A stretch of DNA of 64,000 bases from CAYPPG01 sp964412555 (GCA_964412555.1 CAYPPG010000005.1:124001-188000), one strand, 5' to 3'; shown: positions 1-9,587, numbered from the stretch's first letter. A program made the numbers and translations. The notes: generated by a model not told the origin, from the letters alone.

Positions 1-132
1 TTATTGATATCTTGTATTGAAGAGAGTATCTTCTATTTGTATTCCATTTCTTTCTACGTACTTATCCTTGTGTAAGATGAGTGAGAAGGGAATACTGTTT
101 TAGAAATTATGAGATTCTCTAGGAGGCATAGA

Positions 133-2514
133 ATGAAAATAAACTCTTTTTTGGGAATTGTAATCGGATTGTTTGTTGGTGTAGAAACACAGGGAGGAGA
201 ACCGTTGTTGCGTAAACTCCAGGCTGTTCCTTTTTCAGAGGTGGAAATTACAGATGGGTTTTGGGCGCCGCGCATCGAAACGACGTATAAAGTTACTCTA
301 CCTCATTGCCTAAAATGGTGCGAAACGACCGGCAGGATCAGCAACTTCGCCAAAGCGGGAAGATTGATGGAAGGGGAATTCGAAGGTATTTATTTCAATG
401 ATTCCGATGTCTATAAAGTCCTCGAAGGTGCTGCATATCTCTATGCCCTCTATCCGGAGGCGGAGTTGAAAGAAACGATTTCTGAGGTGATTCGGAAAAT
501 AGAAGCCGCTCAGCAAGAGAACGGATATTTGAATACCTATTATACACTGGTTGAACCGGAGGAACGCTGGACAAATTTACGGGTGAGACACGAGTTATAC
601 TGTGCAGGGCACTTATTCGAAGCGGCGGCCGCACATTTTCGCGCGACCGGCGAACGGGATTTACTCGATGTCGCCCTGAAATTCGCCGACTTGATCGATT
701 CGATCTTCGGGCCGAATCAACGGCGCGATGTGCCCGGCCATGAAGAAATCGAACTGGCATTGATCAAACTGTATCGCTTGACAGGGGAAGAAAAATATCT
801 CGATCTTGGACGATTTTTCATCGACGAACGTGGCCAAGCGCATGGGCGGGAATTATATGGAAAATATTGCCAGGATCATCTGCCGGTTCAAGAACAATCG
901 GAAGTATTTGGCCATGCCGTTCGGGCGATGTATCTTTTCAGCGGAGTCGCTGATCTGGTGGCCGAAACGGGAGACCGCAGTTATCTCGATGCCATGGAGC
1001 GCATTTGGAACGATATCGTATCACGAAAGATGTACATTACAGGTGGAATCGGAGTCTCCGGCCATGGGGAAGGTTTTGCGTCCGGTTTCGATTTACCCAA
1101 TGAACGGGCCTATGCCGAAACCTGCGCCTCGATTGCAATGGCTTTTTACAGTCATCGTTTGGCACGATTGTACGCCAATGCCCGCTATGCCGATGTCTTC
1201 GAACGTGTTCTATACAACGGTCTCCTTTCAGGCGTTTCGTTGGATGGGGATAAATTCTTTTACATCAATCCCCTAACCAGCCGCGGTGTGGAACGGTTCG
1301 AAACGAGCGGTGGAAAACAGGGGGACAGCAAACAGCATCGCCAGCATTGGTTTGGTTGCGCGTGTTGCCCCAGTAATGTGGTACGCTTTATGCCCACGAT
1401 TGGCAGTTATGTGTATGCGCATTCCGACGATTCGATTTATGTCAACCTTTATGTCAATAGTGAATCGACGGTTACTTTGAATGGCCAAAAAGTCAAAATC
1501 ACCCAAAAAACTGACTATCCATGGGATGGAAAAATTCGATTGACTGTGGAACCGGAGATTCCGGGTAAATTTGATTTGTATCTACGTATTCCCGGATGGT
1601 GTGATGAACCAAGCCTGAAAGTAGATGGAAAAGAGTATGAGTTAAAAATCGGGAAAGGATATGCTTGTATCGCAAAAGAATGGGATTCCAAAAACACGAT
1701 TCAGTTGAATCTTCCGATGGAAATCAAAAGAATGCAGGCGCATCCGGCTGTTGAAAACAATTTCGGTAAAGTAGCCTTGATGCGTGGACCGCTAGTGTAT
1801 TGTTTGGAAGAAATCGATAACGGTGAAAATCTCCGTTTCCTATCCTTGAAACGAGATGGTGAGATGAAGGCTGGATATCGTCCGGACCTGTTAGGCGGTG
1901 TAGTTGTTATCACGGGGGATGCGTATATCAATCAGGATCACCGAGAATTCGATTCACTCTATCGCCCCGCACCGGAGCCTGTACCGGTTCAATTTACGGC
2001 CATCCCATATTATGCGTGGGATAATCGCAAACCGGGGGAAATGATCGTCTGGATTCCACAAGATCCGGTTTTCGCTCCAGCGATGACCTTCGAGAATTGC
2101 ATTCGTCCCTCGGCTTCTCATGTGCATCGGGTAAATGGGTATGATGCACTGCACGACATGATTTTGCCGAAACATTCCGGCGATACGGATATATCACGAT
2201 TTACCTGGTGGGATCACAAAGGCACGACGGAATGGGTACAGTATGATTTACATAAAGATTGGTTAATTTCCGGCATCGATGTGTATTGGTTCGATGACCG
2301 GGGAAAAGATGGTGATTGCCGAGTTCCGGAATCGTGGAAATTGTATTGGAAGGATGGGGAGGTATGGAAAGCGGTCGAAGATGTGGAATATGGGATTGAA
2401 TTGGATCAGTTTAATCGGGTGACATTTCCAACTGTGCAGACGTCGGCGCTGAGGATTGAAGTGGAGTTGAAAGATAAGGCCTCTGCGGGAATTTTTGAAT
2501 GGCGAGTGTTTTGA
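133..2514 (+). CDS. secreted GH127-type beta-L-arabinofuranosidase with C-terminal discoidin-like domain
   Basis: Predicted secreted glycoside hydrolase of the DUF1680/GH127 family, which releases L-arabinofuranose from plant-type glycans. The start at 133 is chosen because AGGAGG (121-126) lies 6 bp upstream; an in-frame ATG at 109 has no such site. A signal peptide fills residues 1-23. The (alpha/alpha)6 catalytic region spans about 25-560. The zinc/catalytic residues of the family are visible: E329 and C331 in an ETC motif, and the adjacent pair C411-C412, of which the first corresponds to the nucleophilic cysteine of the characterised enzyme HypBA1. Residues from about 650 to the end resemble an F5/8 type C (discoidin) carbohydrate-binding domain. 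It is a single gene with no partner. The family call is firm; the exact substrate is inferred. Confidence 0.88.
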   Translation: MKINSFLGIVIGLFVGVETQGGEPLLRKLQAVPFSEVEITDGFWAPRIETTYKVTLPHCLKWCETTGRISNFAKAGRLMEGEFEGIYFNDSDVYKVLEGAAYLYALYPEAELKETISEVIRKIEAAQQENGYLNTYYTLVEPEERWTNLRVRHELYCAGHLFEAAAAHFRATGERDLLDVALKFADLIDSIFGPNQRRDVPGHEEIELALIKLYRLTGEEKYLDLGRFFIDERGQAHGRELYGKYCQDHLPVQEQSEVFGHAVRAMYLFSGVADLVAETGDRSYLDAMERIWNDIVSRKMYITGGIGVSGHGEGFASGFDLPNERAYAETCASIAMAFYSHRLARLYANARYADVFERVLYNGLLSGVSLDGDKFFYINPLTSRGVERFETSGGKQGDSKQHRQHWFGCACCPSNVVRFMPTIGSYVYAHSDDSIYVNLYVNSESTVTLNGQKVKITQKTDYPWDGKIRLTVEPEIPGKFDLYLRIPGWCDEPSLKVDGKEYELKIGKGYACIAKEWDSKNTIQLNLPMEIKRMQAHPAVENNFGKVALMRGPLVYCLEEIDNGENLRFLSLKRDGEMKAGYRPDLLGGVVVITGDAYINQDHREFDSLYRPAPEPVPVQFTAIPYYAWDNRKPGEMIVWIPQDPVFAPAMTFENCIRPSASHVHRVNGYDALHDMILPKHSGDTDISRFTWWDHKGTTEWVQYDLHKDWLISGIDVYWFDDRGKDGDCRVPESWKLYWKDGEVWKAVEDVEYGIELDQFNRVTFPTVQTSALRIEVELKDKASAGIFEWRVF

Positions 2515-2588
2515 TCTCACTGCATTTTTAATTGATTCGATGTAGTATATCTTTTTATTTCATGAAATAACAACAAGGGAGATGCATC

Positions 2589-3734
2589 GTGAAACGCTAT
2601 GTCGATCCATTGGTTGATTGTGTCTTCAAGGCAATTCTAGCCTCGGAAAAAAATGTCTTGGCGTTGATCCATTTTCTCAATACAGTCCTGCAACTGCAAG
2701 GGGATTCTCAAATCAAAGAAGTGACCATACTCAATCCTTATAACGAACGAGAATTCATCGAAGATAAACTGACGATTGTCGATGTAAAAGCCAAAGATGA
2801 AATAGGAAATCTATACCAAATTGAAATACAATTAACCGTTTATCCTGCTTTGACTCAACGTATTCTCTACACGTGGAGCAGTATGTACCATTCTCTACTC
2901 AAAAAAGGAGAAGATTTTTGTTTATTGAAAAAAGCAATTTCTATTTGGGTGTTGATGGATGACTTGTTTCAGAATGTGTATGAATATCATCTCCCCTTTT
3001 CCCTGTATAATTTTGAGCATAAGCTATTGCTGACAGATCATTTGCAGATTCACCTACTTCAATTGCCAAAATGGCAATGGAAGGGTTCTGTTCAGGATGA
3101 ATTAGATCGTTGGATGTATGTCTTCACGAAAGGTAAGAATATAGATGTAAACGAACCACCTGATTTTTTGCAAATCAAGGAGATGAAACCGATCATGGAA
3201 ACGATGAAACAATTTGTGGAAAATGATGAAGATTACGATCTTTATGAAAGAAGAAAAATCGCTCAAGCTGAAGCAAATGCCATTCGGGCGTGGCAAGAAG
3301 AATTGAAAACAGAAATTAATCGAATGCGGGCTGAGAAGGAGCAAATGCAGTCTGAGAAGGAGCAAATGCAGTCTGAGAAGGAGCAAATGCAGTCTGAGAA
3401 GGAGCANNNNNNNNNNNNNNNNNNNNNNNNNNNNNNNNNNNNNNNNNNNNNNNNNNNNNNNNNNNNNNNNNNNNNNNNNNNNNNNNNNNNNNNNNNNNNN
3501 NNNNNNAAGGAGCAAATGCAGTCTGAGAAGGAGCAAATGCAGTCTGAGAAGGAGCAAATGCGAGCTGAGAAGGAGCAAATGCGGGCTGAGAAGGAGCAGA
3601 TTCAGTCTGAGAAAGAGCAGATTACAACTGAATTGGAACAAGAACGTATTGAGAAAGAACGAGAGCGAGTTGAGAGAGAACGTCTTATGAAATTATTGAA
3701 ACAGGCAGAAATTGACCCTAATAAGGAGTTGTAA
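2589..3734 (+). CDS. Rpn/PD-(D/E)XK nuclease family protein with heptad-repeat coiled-coil tail (interrupted by assembly gap)
   Basis: Member of the recombination-promoting nuclease / PD-(D/E)XK transposase-like family (PF12784 type). The N-terminal domain (about 1-230) shows the nuclease core as D65 in a VDVKA strand and E79-x-Q81 in IEIQ. From about residue 245 the protein becomes a highly charged coiled coil built of seven-residue units, variants of EKEQMQS, encoded by a 21-bp tandem repeat. One hundred N (3407-3506) sit inside this repeat, so the protein length is unknown. The two flanks happen to be in the same frame. The start is GTG, preceded by AAGGGAGA. No transposon ends were seen. 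Rpn proteins cut DNA and enhance recA-independent recombination in E. coli; activity here is inferred from the motif. Confidence 0.82.
   Translation: MKRYVDPLVDCVFKAILASEKNVLALIHFLNTVLQLQGDSQIKEVTILNPYNEREFIEDKLTIVDVKAKDEIGNLYQIEIQLTVYPALTQRILYTWSSMYHSLLKKGEDFCLLKKAISIWVLMDDLFQNVYEYHLPFSLYNFEHKLLLTDHLQIHLLQLPKWQWKGSVQDELDRWMYVFTKGKNIDVNEPPDFLQIKEMKPIMETMKQFVENDEDYDLYERRKIAQAEANAIRAWQEELKTEINRMRAEKEQMQSEKEQMQSEKEQMQSEKEXXXXXXXXXXXXXXXXXXXXXXXXXXXXXXXXXXKEQMQSEKEQMQSEKEQMRAEKEQMRAEKEQIQSEKEQITTELEQERIEKERERVERERLMKLLKQAEIDPNKEL
3324..3620 (+). repeat. 21-bp in-frame tandem repeat with 100-N gap
   Basis: Direct repeats of a 21-bp unit encoding MQSEKEQ, with MRAEKEQ and IQSEKEQ variants at the edges. 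At least four units precede the gap at 3407-3506 and at least five follow it. Counting from the last base before the gap, the phase would require 97 or 118 bases (13 + 21n), not 100, so the gap is a placeholder and the true copy number is unknown. The array is the likely reason the assembly broke here. Confidence 0.9.
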
Positions 3735-3760
3735 GGATTACATGAAAGAATAGGTGAATT

Positions 3761-6688
3761 TTATTCCTGATACACCCGTATTTCACAAACCTGCGCGCTA
3801 TCCTTCGAATCCCCCAGCGATTGGCTTTCCAACCCCAACCGTAATCGATCCGCTTCAACGGCATCAAACCGATGCACATTTCTTCTTGATTCATTATTTG
3901 TCACTTCGATAACCATTTTCCATTGATTCCCTTGCATGACATCGATGCGATAGTTCGGGCAACAAAGCGGAATCTTCTGGAAGGTCACGTGAACGGTATT
4001 GAATCGTTTCGGTTCAGCCCAGCGTAATTCAACAAATTGAGGCAGTGATTGTTTCGGATCGGGGCTCCATGAATGGGGAATACCGAGCACTGCACGGTTG
4101 AATCCGTCGTTGACATTTTCCGCGGCGAGTGTCACTTCAGGAATCTCGTTTTCCACCTGTTCTTGTTCGGACGTGAGCGAGAAAGTGTAGCACTCATTGC
4201 GCACCGTCCAATTCGGTCCGCCATAGGCGCGACAAGTATTTTCGGGTTTCGAGGCGAATAAATCCCACTGTAATCCCGATTTGGGCGACAAAAAGACGTA
4301 GTAGTAGTCTCCGGCATCCACCGGTTGATTGAATCGGAATGTGATCCAACCTTCGCTCTTTGGGGGAACCGTGCCGATGGCTTTCGCCAAATCCGTTTGG
4401 GACGAGAAATCCCGGAACGATTTGGCTTTGCGTAATGTGAGCTGTATATCCGTCGGTGTATCGTTGGATGAACGCAGGTACAGTGAGACTTGCTCGATTC
4501 GATTGTCAGGGACTTGGAACATGACGGCTCGCTGCATGTTGAGATCGTGAATCATTGGCGTGTCCGTATGAACAAGATTCGGATCGGGAATCGTTTTTTC
4601 ACTGGAAGCCGAAACGGAAGCTAGCAGCGCTAAATCATCGGAATCCTGATTTTTCTTGCCCATGACATACGCGCCGTCTTTCAAGAGACGCTGCTGGATT
4701 TCTTCGATATGTTCTTTGCCTGCAGCACGAGGCAAAGTGTTTTTCTCGACACAAAGTGCAGCGGCTGTGCCCACTGCCTGCCCCATCACACAGGTCGTGC
4801 GCATCACACGGACACCCCCAAGAGCGACATGGGAGACGGAAACATTGCGGCCTGCCATGTATAAGTTGGAAATGCTGCGTGAATAGAGACTTCGGTAGGG
4901 GATACTCACTTTTTGGCCGCGATAGGCAGAATAATACATTTCACCGGCTGTCCAGAAACCGTTGGGATGATGCACATCGACACCCCAGCCGCCATACGCG
5001 ACGTTGTCGTCATGGATGACTTTATCCTCGTAATCCCATTGCGTCATGATGTAATCCCCGAGTAGCCGTCGGGATTCCCGTTTGCCGGGGACGTAATTAA
5101 TGTAAGTCAGACGGCGGTATTTGTTTTGTTCTTTGTGTTTCGGAGAATAGTTTTTGACGTAATTCCAGAGACCAAGATTGATACGGAATAATTCATCCCG
5201 GATTTTTTCGGCGTCATAGATCGTGTCCATCATCCCGCCGTATTCCACCCACCATTCAAAGAAACCGCCGTGCTGGGAGCGTGGATGATAACCTTTTCCT
5301 TTCTCCATTCTTTTATAGTGTGGCTTGGGAACAGGCATGGTTTGCTGTGACTCGGTTTGCGCCATATCTTCTGATGTGGCATCGACGTATTGTCTTCCAT
5401 AAAAACCAGCCCCATGGGTGAATCGGTTGATGAAAGGACCCTGCCAGTTGTCAGTAGGTATGGTGGTTTGGTCGAGGGAAAAATGTGTTCCGGCCTGCTC
5501 GAAATCATCCTGCGATTTCCATTCATAAGCCCATTCGGGATTATCGAAGGTGGACGGCGGCCCCTCTTCGAAACGGGCAACCATCAATGTATTGCCCATG
5601 GTTTTTGAATCGGATGCCTCCGGAGCGAGGGATTCCACAAATTCGGACTGCGCTTCACGGCCTTTGCGGAAATCGGCTCCGGAATAGAAACCAATCCACC
5701 CGTCACCGGTGCAGTCGATAAAGATTTTGCCAGGGAACAAGAGGCGCTTCCCACTGTGAACGTCGATCGCGACAACTGCGTCGATGGTTTCTTCATCTTT
5801 CATAACGACGTTGATCGCACGAGTATTAAGGCGAAGATCGATATTCGGCTCATTGCGAACTACCCTTTCAATACCCGCTGACCAATCGTGCTCAAATCCG
5901 CGATCCGGTTTGCCATAGAACTCTTCGATAATACCCGTTTCGCTGGGATCAAAGGGTTGGCGGGATTGATCTCCTCCGGGCGCAACGTCGATTTCAGAAG
6001 AAGCATTACCACCCAACACCGGCCGATCCTGAATGAGAACCACCGAACTGCCATGCCGTGCAGCCGCAACAGCGGCAGCGCTGCCCGCGAGACCTCCACC
6101 GATGACAACAACATCGTATTCTTTCGTGTCGTCGACATTGCGGTAGGGTTCAAAATAGCGGAGCCGCTGGCTTTCCAGAAATCGAACGTTATCGGATGGT
6201 TTGAAATTCGGATCGCTGGAAAGGACGATAGCGTCACAGCGTCCCCACCACCCGGTCAAATCGCGCAGCCGGACCTCGACTTTGCCTTCTTTCAAGTCAA
6301 ACGATTTTCCGTCAATCCATTTCCATTGATCATCTTCGGATTCTCCGAAGGTCACGGGAGAAGGTTGACCGTTGATGAAAACTTGAAATTGTCCCGGACT
6401 ATGATCCGGCAGCCAGTCCTTGCAACGCACCCACAGGCGATATTCACCCTCAGAAGGAATAGTGGCATGAGTGTATGCATCGGCAACCGGTTCGTCGACT
6501 CCATTCGCCAACAAATAGGGAGAACCCATGATATCGATAAACTGGGGATCGTTGACCCAATCTCCGGTTTCTTCAAAGCATTCGGCTTCAAGCCAGATGA
6601 TGGGATAGGAAACCAATTGTTTTGCCATGACAGGATTCTGCATAAATACTAAAGAAATTAAAATGGATAATACTGTTACTTTTCGCAT
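3761..6688 (-). CDS. secreted FAD-dependent oxidoreductase with N- and C-terminal accessory domains
   Basis: Large exported flavoprotein of the FAD_oxidored (PF12831) type, 975 residues. The start at 6688 is preferred because GAGGT lies 7 bp upstream and it opens a clear signal peptide (residues 1-23 ending AMA-like); an upstream in-frame extension has neither. Residues about 30-165 form a beta-rich region resembling carbohydrate-binding modules. The dinucleotide-binding fold begins near residue 192 with the GGGLAG loop at 197-202, followed by a VLGGNASSE motif typical of this family. The last ~130 residues look discoidin-like. Such proteins are frequent beside sulfatases and glycosidases in planctomycete-like genomes, but the substrate is unknown. 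It is divergent from the gene at 6882. Confidence 0.8.
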   Translation of the reverse strand: MRKVTVLSILISLVFMQNPVMAKQLVSYPIIWLEAECFEETGDWVNDPQFIDIMGSPYLLANGVDEPVADAYTHATIPSEGEYRLWVRCKDWLPDHSPGQFQVFINGQPSPVTFGESEDDQWKWIDGKSFDLKEGKVEVRLRDLTGWWGRCDAIVLSSDPNFKPSDNVRFLESQRLRYFEPYRNVDDTKEYDVVVIGGGLAGSAAAVAAARHGSSVVLIQDRPVLGGNASSEIDVAPGGDQSRQPFDPSETGIIEEFYGKPDRGFEHDWSAGIERVVRNEPNIDLRLNTRAINVVMKDEETIDAVVAIDVHSGKRLLFPGKIFIDCTGDGWIGFYSGADFRKGREAQSEFVESLAPEASDSKTMGNTLMVARFEEGPPSTFDNPEWAYEWKSQDDFEQAGTHFSLDQTTIPTDNWQGPFINRFTHGAGFYGRQYVDATSEDMAQTESQQTMPVPKPHYKRMEKGKGYHPRSQHGGFFEWWVEYGGMMDTIYDAEKIRDELFRINLGLWNYVKNYSPKHKEQNKYRRLTYINYVPGKRESRRLLGDYIMTQWDYEDKVIHDDNVAYGGWGVDVHHPNGFWTAGEMYYSAYRGQKVSIPYRSLYSRSISNLYMAGRNVSVSHVALGGVRVMRTTCVMGQAVGTAAALCVEKNTLPRAAGKEHIEEIQQRLLKDGAYVMGKKNQDSDDLALLASVSASSEKTIPDPNLVHTDTPMIHDLNMQRAVMFQVPDNRIEQVSLYLRSSNDTPTDIQLTLRKAKSFRDFSSQTDLAKAIGTVPPKSEGWITFRFNQPVDAGDYYYVFLSPKSGLQWDLFASKPENTCRAYGGPNWTVRNECYTFSLTSEQEQVENEIPEVTLAAENVNDGFNRAVLGIPHSWSPDPKQSLPQFVELRWAEPKRFNTVHVTFQKIPLCCPNYRIDVMQGNQWKMVIEVTNNESRRNVHRFDAVEADRLRLGLESQSLGDSKDSAQVCEIRVYQE

Positions 6689-6744
6689 ATTTACCTCGAT
6701 TGTTTTTTTTAAAACTAGAATGTAAGGGTAAACCTTTGAAGGCC

Positions 6745-6785
6745 GTCTCAAAAAGGGGTAGACACATAGGTCTACACCTACAGAT
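6745..6785. repeat. short hairpin in divergent intergenic region
   Basis: The interval between two divergent genes (6689-6881) contains the inverted repeat GTAGAC-acatag-GTCTAC, followed by CACCTAC. It sits in the 5' region of the oxidoreductase gene. It may be a decayed relative of the palindromic elements near 39.6 and 44 kb, with which it shares the GGGTAG/CTACCC theme. No clear promoter could be assigned. Confidence 0.35.
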
Positions 6786-6881
6786 GTATAAAGTCTAATA
6801 AAGATGAATTAAAATGAAATGCAAGTGGAACAATTCGCTCATCCTGGATATGAGTAGATATCATAAGCCGGAGGAAATACG

Positions 6882-7355
6882 ATGAAAAAATATGTTTCTT
6901 GTCTCATGCTTTCTTTATCTTTTGTGTTGTTTTCTCTCGAAGTCTTGGCAGTCGAACGTTTTATCGCGAAAGAAACATTGAAAGAAAAAGTCGCAGGATT
7001 TTGGAACGGGCAACTGGTGGGAAATTATATGGGATTCCCCTTTGAAAATGTGTTCGTGGAGGAACCGGTGCCGTTCCTTGTCACTCGGTATTACACCTAT
7101 AAGGATAAAGATCAGGTCAAAATGAACAGCAACGATCTGCGCGGTTTCGTGAACATATTTGCCGGAGCGATGGAGGGTGCGTTTTCCGACGATGATACGG
7201 ATATCGAGTTTGTCACCCTGCATGGCGTGGAGAAACACGGTCTCGATATTACCTATCCCGAAATTGCAGAAATGTGGAAAACGCATATCAACCGGAAAAT
7301 ATGGGTGGCGAATCGGTACAAAAGATGGAATGGATGGGTATTTTGTGAATTGTGA
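6882..7355 (+). pseudogene. truncated secreted ADP-ribosylglycohydrolase-like protein (N-terminal fragment)
   Basis: Begins like a complete gene: GGAGGA ribosome site, ATG, and a signal peptide (residues 1-24). It then matches the start of the ADP-ribosylglycohydrolase family (PF03747): the segment FWNGQLVGNYMG, then SDDDTDIEFV, the acidic cluster that binds magnesium in this family. Similarity stops abruptly after about residue 145 (near 7315), and the frame ends 12 residues later at 157; family members are normally more than 300 residues. The other two frames downstream do not continue the protein, so a deletion is more likely than a simple frameshift. The product is probably non-functional. 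Confidence 0.65.
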
Positions 7356-7601
7356 TTTTTGAATATTTTAAATTAATTCCAAGGCGATAATACACATTTT
7401 CGCAGTTTGTAAACCACGCCGGCCGATCTTTTGCCGTTCGGGAGTAAGGCGCATAATGGAAATCCTTTCTTGTTTTCGAAACAAGTTGAATATGCTTGAT
7501 AGGTACAGTTTATTGTAATGTGCCAGGGGATTATGTGAAAAAGCAGTCTTTACCATGTGCAATGCGGTCTTTGCATGAATGGGAGCTCAAACGAAGGAGA
7601 A
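7356..7601. other. non-coding remnant between pseudogene and membrane protein gene
   Basis: AT-rich stretch with no convincing gene. The minus strand has a 28-codon frame from 7456 (starting MRLTPERQKIGRR) with AAAGGAT nearby; it is too short to identify and may be a fragment of a lost gene. This is the likely deletion scar of the truncated ADP-ribosylglycohydrolase gene. Confidence 0.4.
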
Positions 7602-8960
7602 TTACATGGAGAAAAACGGTCTTTTCACGCCGCTTTGCAAGCAAGTCCAGATTTGATTATAAGACCAATCCCACAGACGCCCTTTATCGACCGAGAGCGC
7701 GACCGGTTCGACTGCCCAACCGCCGGGATAACAAAATGCGCCGATCCATTGAACAACGATCGAGAAAAGCAAACAGATTGCAAACACTGTTGCAAGAAAT
7801 CGAGAATTTGAAATTCGAGACCATATCGCAGCGATATATATCATAAGGAAGGGATACGTTTCAATTTGATAGCGGGGACCATAATGTGAATTACCACCCC
7901 ACCATACGGCGTACTTCCCGAAGATGATCAACATGACGAGGGGAATAAAAATCGTCCATGCAAACAAGCGCCAAATCGATTCTTGCTTCTTCCAAATAGC
8001 GATCATACCCCAAAGTGCATATAAGAAAAACGGGCTGAAGATCAACAGACCTCGGCTTGGACTGATCCATTGGCCGCTGAAACCAATCCATAAGGGGGTG
8101 GACCAGGAATCCCCTCTGACACGGTCCAGTTCCCAATGAAGAGAATGTAAGACAACGTCGCCACCTTTCCAAGAATCGAAAATCAAATAATTGTATGTGA
8201 TCAATGTCATGGTTAACAGAAATGCCGGAAGAATAAATGGCCACGAATGTAGCCGATAGCGAAAAAGAAGGATGAGACAAAGCCCGACAGCCCCGATTCC
8301 ATTTACCGTCCGGCACAAGACGGCAAAACCCGCACACGAACCGGCAAGAAAAAGAAAAAATGAGAAAGATGAAAAGAAAGATCGGGCATCGATGCTATGA
8401 TCTTGTGCTTCTAGAGCACGGATCAAAAAGTAAAAACAACTCACCCACCAAAATAAACCGGGACCATGCTGCCACAAACTTTGCGACGCGATCGGCCAAA
8501 GCGCTGTACCAAACGCGAAAGCAGCCGCAAGGATCAACGCCCCTCTTTTTTCGATCAATCTTTTCAATGCCAAGTATAAGATCAACACCGAAAGCGAAGT
8601 GTACATCGCACCGGATAATTTCGATAAATATTTCCAAACTAAATCGCCCTCTCCTTTCTCTATCATCCAAATAAAGGGAGCGAAGACTGGAACAGACATG
8701 ATTCCTGGAAAAATCGGATAATTGGATACAATATGTCCCTTTTGTTCGGAAACAAAATACGGCATGCGGTGATACGCGATATAATCGTGTAAATCGTCGA
8801 GAAAAATGGTGCCATGTTTCAGAATGTTCACCGTGACAAAAACGGTGGGAGTCGGATCCCCGCTGCTAATTTCCCGCCCATTGCTCATATAAATCAGAAA
8901 CGGTATGAAAAAAATCAGTAACTTATGCTTGTCAAATACGTTTTCTACAGATTGGTGCAT
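7602..8960 (-). CDS. polytopic membrane protein, GT-C/ArnT-like glycosyltransferase candidate
   Basis: Integral membrane protein of about 452 residues with roughly ten hydrophobic segments. The layout resembles GT-C fold glycosyltransferases (dolichyl-phosphate-mannose or ArnT-like): an early acidic loop containing SSGDPTPT after the first membrane segment and a late YGPRYQIETYPFL motif often seen in this group. No family could be fixed with certainty. An ATG at 8960 is used; a GTG four codons upstream (8972) is possible and neither has a strong ribosome site. It stands alone on the minus strand, facing the pseudogene remnant. A role in adding sugars to cell-surface polymers is inferred only from the fold. 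Confidence 0.6.
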   Translation of the reverse strand: MHQSVENVFDKHKLLIFFIPFLIYMSNGREISSGDPTPTVFVTVNILKHGTIFLDDLHDYIAYHRMPYFVSEQKGHIVSNYPIFPGIMSVPVFAPFIWMIEKGEGDLVWKYLSKLSGAMYTSLSVLILYLALKRLIEKRGALILAAAFAFGTALWPIASQSLWQHGPGLFWWVSCFYFLIRALEAQDHSIDARSFFSSFSFFLFLAGSCAGFAVLCRTVNGIGAVGLCLILLFRYRLHSWPFILPAFLLTMTLITYNYLIFDSWKGGDVVLHSLHWELDRVRGDSWSTPLWIGFSGQWISPSRGLLIFSPFFLYALWGMIAIWKKQESIWRLFAWTIFIPLVMLIIFGKYAVWWGGNSHYGPRYQIETYPFLMIYIAAIWSRISNSRFLATVFAICLLFSIVVQWIGAFCYPGGWAVEPVALSVDKGRLWDWSYNQIWTCLQSGVKRPFFSM

Positions 8961-9096
8961 AAAAAGTCTCACAAATTGAAAGGTTCAATCGATTTTAAAC
9001 GTGCATGAATGATTCATCTTTGATAGAATATAAAAAGATTATGAATCGTCAAACCTAGTGACAGAAGCATTACAGAAAGAAATCGAGGAAAATATT

Positions 9097-9123
9097 TTGA
9101 TAATATCCTAGTTCGGTTATAAT
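9097..9123 (+). promoter_or_regulatory. candidate sigma-70-type promoter of glycine-zipper lipoprotein gene
   Basis: A perfect TATAAT at 9118-9123 is preceded by TTGATA at 9097-9102, a 15-bp spacer that is slightly short. The predicted start of transcription near 9130 would leave a leader of about 70 nt. Confidence 0.45.
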
Positions 9124-9198
9124 ATGGTACGATAATAGAATTAGAAAGTGAAAAAGCAAAAATTATGAGGATTTATCGATAAGGAAGGAGTGATGAAA

Positions 9199-9531
9199 AT
9201 GCTGAATACAAAAGTTTTTATACTCACAGTCGGTTTGGCCTTGTTCGCCTTTGGTTGTACTCCTGCTCAGAAAGGAGCAGCAGTTGGTGGTGGCGTTGGA
9301 GCCGCTGCGGGCCAAATTATCGGTGGAGATAGTGAAGCGACTCTCCTTGGTGGTGCGCTTGGTGCCCTCGGCGGCGCAATGGTGAATGATTATGTGGATG
9401 ATCAGAAAAAACAAGCCGCACAACAAGGATACAACCAAGGATACAATCAGGGATCCGCTCAATCACGTCAATATGATGCGACACCGGAACCGCAAAAACC
9501 ACAGCCTTACTATAATACGGCTCCGAGATAA
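9199..9531 (+). CDS. small glycine-zipper outer-membrane lipoprotein
   Basis: Lipoprotein of 110 residues. The start at 9199 is preferred over the in-frame ATG at 9193 because AAGGAG (9185-9190) is then 8 bp away. A signal peptide ends in the lipobox AFGC with the lipidated cysteine at residue 20. Residues about 28-72 are a glycine-zipper repeat (GGGVGAAAG, GGALGALGG), the pattern of SlyB/OmpA-like Gly-zipper lipoproteins that pack against the envelope. The tail is Gln/Asn/Tyr-rich and hydrophilic. It has its own promoter and terminator, so it is monocistronic. It is probably structural in the envelope; the exact role is unknown. Confidence 0.75.
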   Translation: MLNTKVFILTVGLALFAFGCTPAQKGAAVGGGVGAAAGQIIGGDSEATLLGGALGALGGAMVNDYVDDQKKQAAQQGYNQGYNQGSAQSRQYDATPEPQKPQPYYNTAPR

Positions 9532-9559
9532 TCATGATTTGATAGATCGTGCAGGAAGA

Positions 9560-9585
9560 GGGGCGGTCTCAGGCCGCCCTTTTGC
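9560..9585 (+). terminator. rho-independent terminator after lipoprotein gene
   Basis: GGGCGG-tctcagg-CCGCCC followed by TTTT, about 30 bp after the lipoprotein stop. It also lies just beyond the end of the convergent galactokinase gene, but the minus-strand side lacks a T-tract, so it acts mainly in the plus direction. Confidence 0.75.
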
Positions 9586-9587
9586 AT

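Noticed and set aside
3407..3506. Possible gene break or second gene at the N run
   Set aside because: It is a 100-base scaffolding placeholder inside a repetitive coding region; frames on both sides agree, so one gene is assumed.
3324..3620. CRISPR-like direct repeats
   Set aside because: The unit is 21 bp with no spacers, codes for a heptad repeat in frame, and no cas genes are present.
7496..7846. Plus-strand open frames opposite the membrane protein gene
   Set aside because: They overlap the 3' end of a clear minus-strand gene, have no ribosome site and no recognisable protein.
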